NCBI RefSeq assembly: GCF_900103415.1
Contig: NZ_FMXB01000020.1
Location: 1 to 59,546 of the forward strand
Source of the DNA: Methanobrevibacter millerae
GTDB lineage: Archaea; Methanobacteriota; Methanobacteria; Methanobacteriales; Methanobacteriaceae
Length of the DNA: 59,546 nt
Direction: 5' to 3'
Positions 56,130-59,546 of the stretch are shown here, piece after piece. The translations under genes were made by a program, and so were the position numbers. Each line of letters begins with the position of its first letter. Position 1 is the stretch's first letter. Below the pieces are notes generated by a model, which was not told the DNA's origin, did no database searches, and saw only the letters and a list, made by a program, of their open reading frames with translations.

Positions 56130-56490
56130 TGTAGCTCACGCTTGCAATGTTAATAAGATATCCCAGAAAATCGGGATCATCTACTTTTTTTATTTTTTCT
56201 ATCGCATAATCCTTGTTTTCATCCATCTCATTTAATTCGTAATATTCCATTCCACGATTGTACTCGCCCAAATCCGTAAAGATCGGAATGACATAGTTCC
56301 CGTCATTTCCATAGGGGATGGTAACCGCTTCATCGTTTTCCGTTGATATGATGAACGTATTGTCTTTAAGATACTCTTTAATTTCAGCTTTTGTTTTTTC
56401 AATCATTTCCTGATTGTTGTTTTCCTCATGCAGATAAATCATAGTGATTAGCCGCTTGAGTTCCGGGTGCTTAACTTCTTCGATTTTCAT
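56116..56490 (-). CDS. SseB-like small protein
   Basis: 124 residues. The pattern IPYGNDGNYVIPIFTDLGEY resembles the SseB N-terminal domain, where a value-and-threshold-like strand pair is conserved. It is acidic, with no signal peptide. The function is unknown in archaea. Its 3' end overlaps the Mrp gene by 14 bp in convergent orientation. Confidence 0.6.
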   Translation of the reverse strand: MKIEEVKHPELKRLITMIYLHEENNNQEMIEKTKAEIKEYLKDNTFIISTENDEAVTIPYGNDGNYVIPIFTDLGEYNRGMEYYELNEMDENKDYAIEKIKKVDDPDFLGYLINIASVSYITLL

Positions 56491-56555
56491 TGTAGTTATC
56501 TTTGATTTTAATCTTATTTAATTTTTAATTCATTGAAATTTTACTTATGAGTGAA

Positions 56556-56627
56556 GACAATTCTTAGGAGTAAGGACAATTCTTAGGAGTAAGGACAATT
56601 CTTAGGAGTAAGGACAATTCTTAGGAC
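56556..56627. repeat. 19-bp tandem repeat, 3.8 copies
   Basis: GACAATTCTTAGGAGTAAG repeats exactly at 56556, 56575 and 56594, with a partial copy at 56613-56627. It lies 66 bp upstream of the GHKL ATPase gene. Possible variable-number promoter or operator array. Confidence 0.92.
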
Positions 56628-56692
56628 TTATTTCAACAAACTATTTATTTTAAGAAGTTCAATGATAATTTACAAATTAATACGGTGATTTT

Positions 56693-57394
56693 ATGGAAAT
56701 GTGTCTGTTGAAAGATTTTGAAAAGTATTTGAAAAATGAAACAAATTCATCTGTTATGGCATTGGCAAATTTGTGTAGCAAATATGATTTTAATTCAAAC
56801 TCTATTAAAAATAAATTAAAAAATTTAGATGATTCATTTATTTTTAATGAAATAAATTCTAAACAAGATAATTCTAGTAAAATAATCAATGATTACTTCT
56901 CCAAATTTAATGTTAAAAATAAAAATGTATTGAGATTTATTTTACATGAAGTTATTGACAATATGTATGATCATTCAAAGTTTAAAAATGCATATTCTTT
57001 GGCGAAAAATAATGGGGGTTTTGTAGATTTTTGTTTAATTGATGATGGTATTTCTATTTATAAATCATTTGAAAATAATAAAATTGATTTTATGGATGAT
57101 TGTACTTCTATTTTAATGGCAATAAATGGAAAATCAACAAAACAAATTAATGGATATGTTTCAAGAGGTTATGGGTTAAATAATATTGTTTCTTTAATTA
57201 ATGATTCAAATGGCTCTATTTTAATAGTGTCTGGATGTGGATTAATTTATATAAATAATAATAATGTATTTAAGAAATCAATTAGAAATAAATGCATTGA
57301 AGGTACATTGATTGCATTTAGATTAGATTTAACTTATGATTTTGAAAATTTTTATGATATAATTGATGGTCATCAAAATTTTAAGGAGGATTAA
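56693..57394 (+). CDS. GHKL-type ATP-binding protein, histidine-kinase-like
   Basis: 233 residues. N-box HEVIDNMYDHS (85-95), G1 CLIDDGIS (114-121) and G2 SRGYGLNNI (157-165), with EGTLIAFRL at the end, make a complete GHKL nucleotide site as in anti-sigma kinases and histidine kinases. There is no phospho-acceptor histidine domain, sensor or membrane helix. The N-terminal 80 residues are unrecognised. It is very AT-rich. The STAS-like partner starts 2 bp after its stop. GGTGAT is the ribosome site. Confidence 0.8.
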   Translation: MEMCLLKDFEKYLKNETNSSVMALANLCSKYDFNSNSIKNKLKNLDDSFIFNEINSKQDNSSKIINDYFSKFNVKNKNVLRFILHEVIDNMYDHSKFKNAYSLAKNNGGFVDFCLIDDGISIYKSFENNKIDFMDDCTSILMAINGKSTKQINGYVSRGYGLNNIVSLINDSNGSILIVSGCGLIYINNNNVFKKSIRNKCIEGTLIAFRLDLTYDFENFYDIIDGHQNFKED

Positions 57395-57396
57395 TT

Positions 57397-57666
57397 ATGG
57401 TATTAATAAAGCTTAAAGAAGAATTTGGGGTTGATTTGGGCTCACGTTCATATGCTGTTAAATTATTTGAAAATTTAAAAAACTCATCATCCAAAACAAC
57501 AATCGATTTTGAGGGTATTGAATTTGTAAGCCGCAGTTTTTCACAGGAATATCTGAATTCCAGATTAATGGCTGATTTTGAAATGGAAGAAATCAATGTG
57601 CCGGATGCCGTTAGAAAGATGTTCAATGTTGTATTAAAGAATAATGATATTGATATGAGATACTAG
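57397..57666 (+). CDS. STAS-like DUF4325-type protein
   Basis: 89 residues. [20 protein letters not shown], then [20 protein letters not shown] is the core of the STAS-like (DUF4325) fold, similar in layout to anti-anti-sigma proteins. The serine of SRSFSQEYL is the place where phosphorylation would occur in SpoIIAA-type proteins. It is paired with the GHKL ATPase gene (2-bp gap, GGAGG ribosome site inside the upstream end). It overlaps the convergent msrAB end by 4 bp. Confidence 0.8.
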   Translation: MVLIKLKEEFGVDLGSRSYAVKLFENLKNSSSKTTIDFEGIEFVSRSFSQEYLNSRLMADFEMEEINVPDAVRKMFNVVLKNNDIDMRY

Positions 57667-58568
57667 TCAAACAAGGGGACATATTCCCCATACCCTTCAT
57701 TTTCCAAATCCTTTTTGGCAACAAACCTTAATGCTGCTGAATTGATGCAGTATCTTTTCATTCCGTCAGGCCCGTCATTGAATTCATGGCCCAGATGTGA
57801 ATTGGCTTTTTTACTTCTCACTTCGGTTCTTACCATTCCGTAGGAGAAATCCCTGTGCTTTACAATGGCATCATCATTTGCAGGTTTGGTAAATGCCGGC
57901 CATCCGCATCCTGAATCGTACTTGTCAAGGGAAGTGAAGAGAACTTCGCCGTCTACAACGTCCACATATATGCCGTCTTCAAAAAAATCATCATACTTTC
58001 CAGTGAACGGCGCTTCCGTTAATGAAAGCTGTGTTATCTGATACTCTTCACTGCTTAAGTGGTCGAATTCTTTATCGTCTATTTGATTTAAATCAACGTG
58101 GCAGTAGCCCTGCGGGTTTTTCTCAAGGTATTTCTGATGATAGTCCTCGGCGATGTAGAATCCGTGAATCTCATGGGCTTCAACCACAATTTTCTTATCA
58201 GAGGCTTTCTGCTTGCGGTTTAAAAATCTGATAACGGCGCTTCGCTGTGAAGGCTCGTTCCAGTATATTCCGGTCCTGTACTGCGTTCCAGCATCAGCCC
58301 CCTGCCGGTTCAGGCTGTAGGGGTCGATAATTTTAAAGAACTCTTCCAGGATTTCCTCAAGTGAGATGATTTCCGGATTGTATGTCAGCTTAACGCATTC
58401 CGTGTGTCCTGTTCTGCCGGTGCAGACGCTTTCATATGTCGGATCATGGGTTTTGCCGTTGGCATAGCCCACTTCGGTCATGTTGACTCCCTTAAGCCTT
58501 GACATGTAGGCTTCAACGCCCCAAAAGCAACCGCCGGCCAAATAGATAATCTGCTGAGACTTATACAT
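57663..58568 (-). CDS. msrAB: Bifunctional peptide methionine sulfoxide reductase MsrA/MsrB
   Basis: About 301 residues. The N-terminal MsrA domain has [11 protein letters not shown] with its catalytic cysteine, plus GYCHVDLNQ late in the domain. The C-terminal MsrB domain has [11 protein letters not shown] and the catalytic [11 protein letters not shown]. MsrB lacks the two CxxC zinc pairs, so it is the metal-free type. It repairs both methionine sulfoxide epimers. The start is taken as ATG 58568 ([13 protein letters not shown]); a longer frame begins at GTG 58589, whose GTGAT looks more like a ribosome site. Confidence 0.95.
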   Translation of the reverse strand: MYKSQQIIYLAGGCFWGVEAYMSRLKGVNMTEVGYANGKTHDPTYESVCTGRTGHTECVKLTYNPEIISLEEILEEFFKIIDPYSLNRQGADAGTQYRTGIYWNEPSQRSAVIRFLNRKQKASDKKIVVEAHEIHGFYIAEDYHQKYLEKNPQGYCHVDLNQIDDKEFDHLSSEEYQITQLSLTEAPFTGKYDDFFEDGIYVDVVDGEVLFTSLDKYDSGCGWPAFTKPANDDAIVKHRDFSYGMVRTEVRSKKANSHLGHEFNDGPDGMKRYCINSAALRFVAKKDLENEGYGEYVPLFD

Positions 58569-58684
58569 AGTTAAAAATGTAATTATCACATTATTTATAG
58601 CTTTTCAATTTGCTTAGAAAATTATATATTAAATCGAATTCAAAATTATCATTAGGTATAATTTTAATCGGAGGACTTTTTAAG

Positions 58685-58867
58685 ATGTTTTATTCAACAA
58701 TTATGAAAATTGATTCAATTGACAGATTAAGGGATATCAGAGACGCATTGCTTGTTGAACAAGGAATTAACCCAACCCGTCAAGGTGAACAAGCCATTAA
58801 AGTTGTAGTTGAAAGAATTGATGAAATTCAAGCTACTTTAGATAAATCCGCTACCAGAAACAAGTGA
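58685..58867 (+). CDS. Small conserved hypothetical protein
   Basis: 60 residues. MFYSTIMKIDSIDRLRDIRD then an amphipathic helix ending ATLDKSATRNK. GGAGGA (58671-58676) precedes ATG 58685 at the right distance, so the longer frame from 58610 is rejected. No membrane helix or recognised domain. The next gene starts 5 bp after its stop, suggesting co-expression. Confidence 0.7.
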   Translation: MFYSTIMKIDSIDRLRDIRDALLVEQGINPTRQGEQAIKVVVERIDEIQATLDKSATRNK

Positions 58868-58872
58868 TTTTC

Positions 58873-59139
58873 GTGATTAGATTATTGACCGGACGCAGGC
58901 GTCTGCTTAGAAAAAGAATGTATAAAGCCCCTCATCAGAGAAACAGGGCCAATTATTATTATCGTGAAAACAAGAGTTTCACAAAGCCTTTCCAAAAGGA
59001 GTATGTTAACAAGGAAAGGATTCAGACAAAGCGCAGACCGAAAAGAGAGGTCATGTCCGGCTTTAAAATGTCCTACAGGTATAAGTATTACAGGGATGAA
59101 TTAATAGAAGAGGATGAGGAAGAAATCACAGATTCCTAA
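58873..59139 (+). CDS. Small strongly basic hypothetical protein
   Basis: About 88 residues, with Arg/Lys-rich stretches (LLTGRRRLLRKRMYK, QTKRRPKREV) and an acidic end (ELIEEDEEEIT). It looks suited to nucleic acid or ribosome binding, but no family is recognised. GTG 58873 is preferred over 58864 because GTGAT at 58864-58868 can act as the ribosome site. Confidence 0.6.
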   Translation: MIRLLTGRRRLLRKRMYKAPHQRNRANYYYRENKSFTKPFQKEYVNKERIQTKRRPKREVMSGFKMSYRYKYYRDELIEEDEEEITDS

Positions 59140-59233
59140 TCTCTTCTTTTGTTATGATTTTATTCTCTGAGTGAATATTCAAGATAAGACCTGAAAACTC
59201 ATCATCATTTTCTGCTAAATTTTTAATTGAACC

Positions 59234-59258
59234 TCCCCGACCTTTTAGAGGTCGGGGA
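59234..59258 (-). other. Strong hairpin at the 3' side of tnpB (element right end or guide RNA scaffold)
   Basis: TCCCCGACCT (59234-59243) and AGGTCGGGGA (59249-59258) form a perfect 10-bp stem with a 5-base loop. It lies 31 bp beyond the tnpB-type stop, where IS200/IS605 elements have their right-end hairpin and TnpB guide RNA. It may also terminate transcription. Confidence 0.7.
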
Positions 59259-59288
59259 TTCCTAGATTTTTTTTTGCTTAATAGTCTA

Positions 59289-59546
59289 TTAAGTCTGAAC
59301 TAGGCTATCCCCGTCGCACCAACGGTTCAGTATATTAATTGCGGCATTTACATCTCTATCAAGTATTTTTCCACATTTCGGACACATCCATTCCCGTTCT
59401 TTTACATCCAAATCTTCATTGATGTGTTGGCAGTGGTGGCATGTTTTGCTTGTATTTTTTGCGTTTGTGAATTGTACACCGTCTGCTTCGGGTTTGTAGA
59501 GTTGGAATTTATCTTTAAGTCTTTGTATGAATCTCGATAGAGGAAA
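59289..59546 (-). CDS. tnpB: TnpB-type (IS200/IS605 OrfB) protein, C-terminal end only
   Basis: 85 codons up to the stop at 59289; the frame is open to the window edge, so the N-terminal part lies outside. It has the four-cysteine zinc ribbon CHHC...CPKC and the third RuvC motif DRDVNAAINIL with its aspartate, ending RWCDGDSLVQT. TnpB is an RNA-guided nuclease associated with IS200/IS605 elements. Whether the rest of the gene is intact cannot be seen. Confidence 0.92.
   Translation of the reverse strand, partial: FPLSRFIQRLKDKFQLYKPEADGVQFTNAKNTSKTCHHCQHINEDLDVKEREWMCPKCGKILDRDVNAAINILNRWCDGDSLVQT

Noticed and set aside
56556-56627. CRISPR-like array
   Set aside because: 19-bp units without spacers; too short for CRISPR repeats.
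58610-58684. N-terminal extension of the 60-residue protein
   Set aside because: GGAGGA places the start at 58685; the upstream codons run through the promoter region.

Overview
The window looks like a chromosomal segment of a gut methanogen close to Methanobrevibacter. Core archaeal and methanogen genes include methenyl-H4MPT cyclohydrolase (mch), F420-dependent NADP reductase (npdG) and transcription factor S. The DNA is AT-rich, Shine-Dalgarno sites are of the GGTGAT/GAGGT type, and there are several long Ig-repeat adhesin-like surface proteins typical of that genus. The genus assignment is by recognition of gene families, not by a database search.

Layout. 1-2370: 3' end of an Ig-repeat adhesin. 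2434-4758: flavoprotein, nitroreductase and MalY-type aminotransferase operon. 4827-6413: a 34-bp tandem repeat followed by an AAA/DUF4143-type ATPase. 6485-11024: NudC, ferritin, an M14-like hydrolase, a K+ channel, and an ACT-domain/aryl-CoA ligase pair. 11222-26616: the most striking block. Two DUF3344 adhesins and an exported, membrane-anchored CobN-like chelatase share a duplicated promoter element with paired AGTAATACT palindromes. They are followed by a DUF2162 membrane protein, a MotA/TolQ/ExbB channel and an ExbD-like DUF2149 protein. 26837-30953: another Ig-repeat surface protein, two tandem small membrane proteins and a YhgE/Pip protein. 31055-37410: TFS, a 5TM-LYT sensor-like protein, a decayed insertion sequence and a MacB-like ABC exporter. 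37486-41972: rubrerythrin, an adhesin remnant, DUF2142 and a ClC antiporter.

41980-45176 is an AT-rich accessory island. It carries two broken Rpn-type nuclease/transposase fragments and an operon of an ABC-type AAA ATPase with a probable PD-(D/E)XK nuclease, which resembles a two-gene defence system. 45575-56490 is mostly housekeeping: nitroreductase, wHTH regulator, holin-like/phosphodiesterase fusion, mch, DUF4013, DUF2284, npdG, CAT-like acetyltransferase, CoA-disulfide-reductase-like enzyme, Mrp/NBP35 ATPase. 56556-57666 holds a 19-bp tandem repeat followed by a GHKL-ATPase plus STAS-like (DUF4325-type) pair. The window ends with MsrAB, two small genes, a strong hairpin and the C-terminal end of a TnpB-type protein.

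How the genes may work together. The exported CobN-like protein plus the ExbB/ExbD-like pair reads as an energised metal or tetrapyrrole handling system at the cell surface. Its promoter element suggests co-regulation with two giant adhesins. Ferritin, rubrerythrin, the CoA-disulfide-reductase-like enzyme, MsrAB and the nitroreductases form a scattered oxygen/redox-stress repertoire. No rRNA, tRNA or CRISPR array was recognised.
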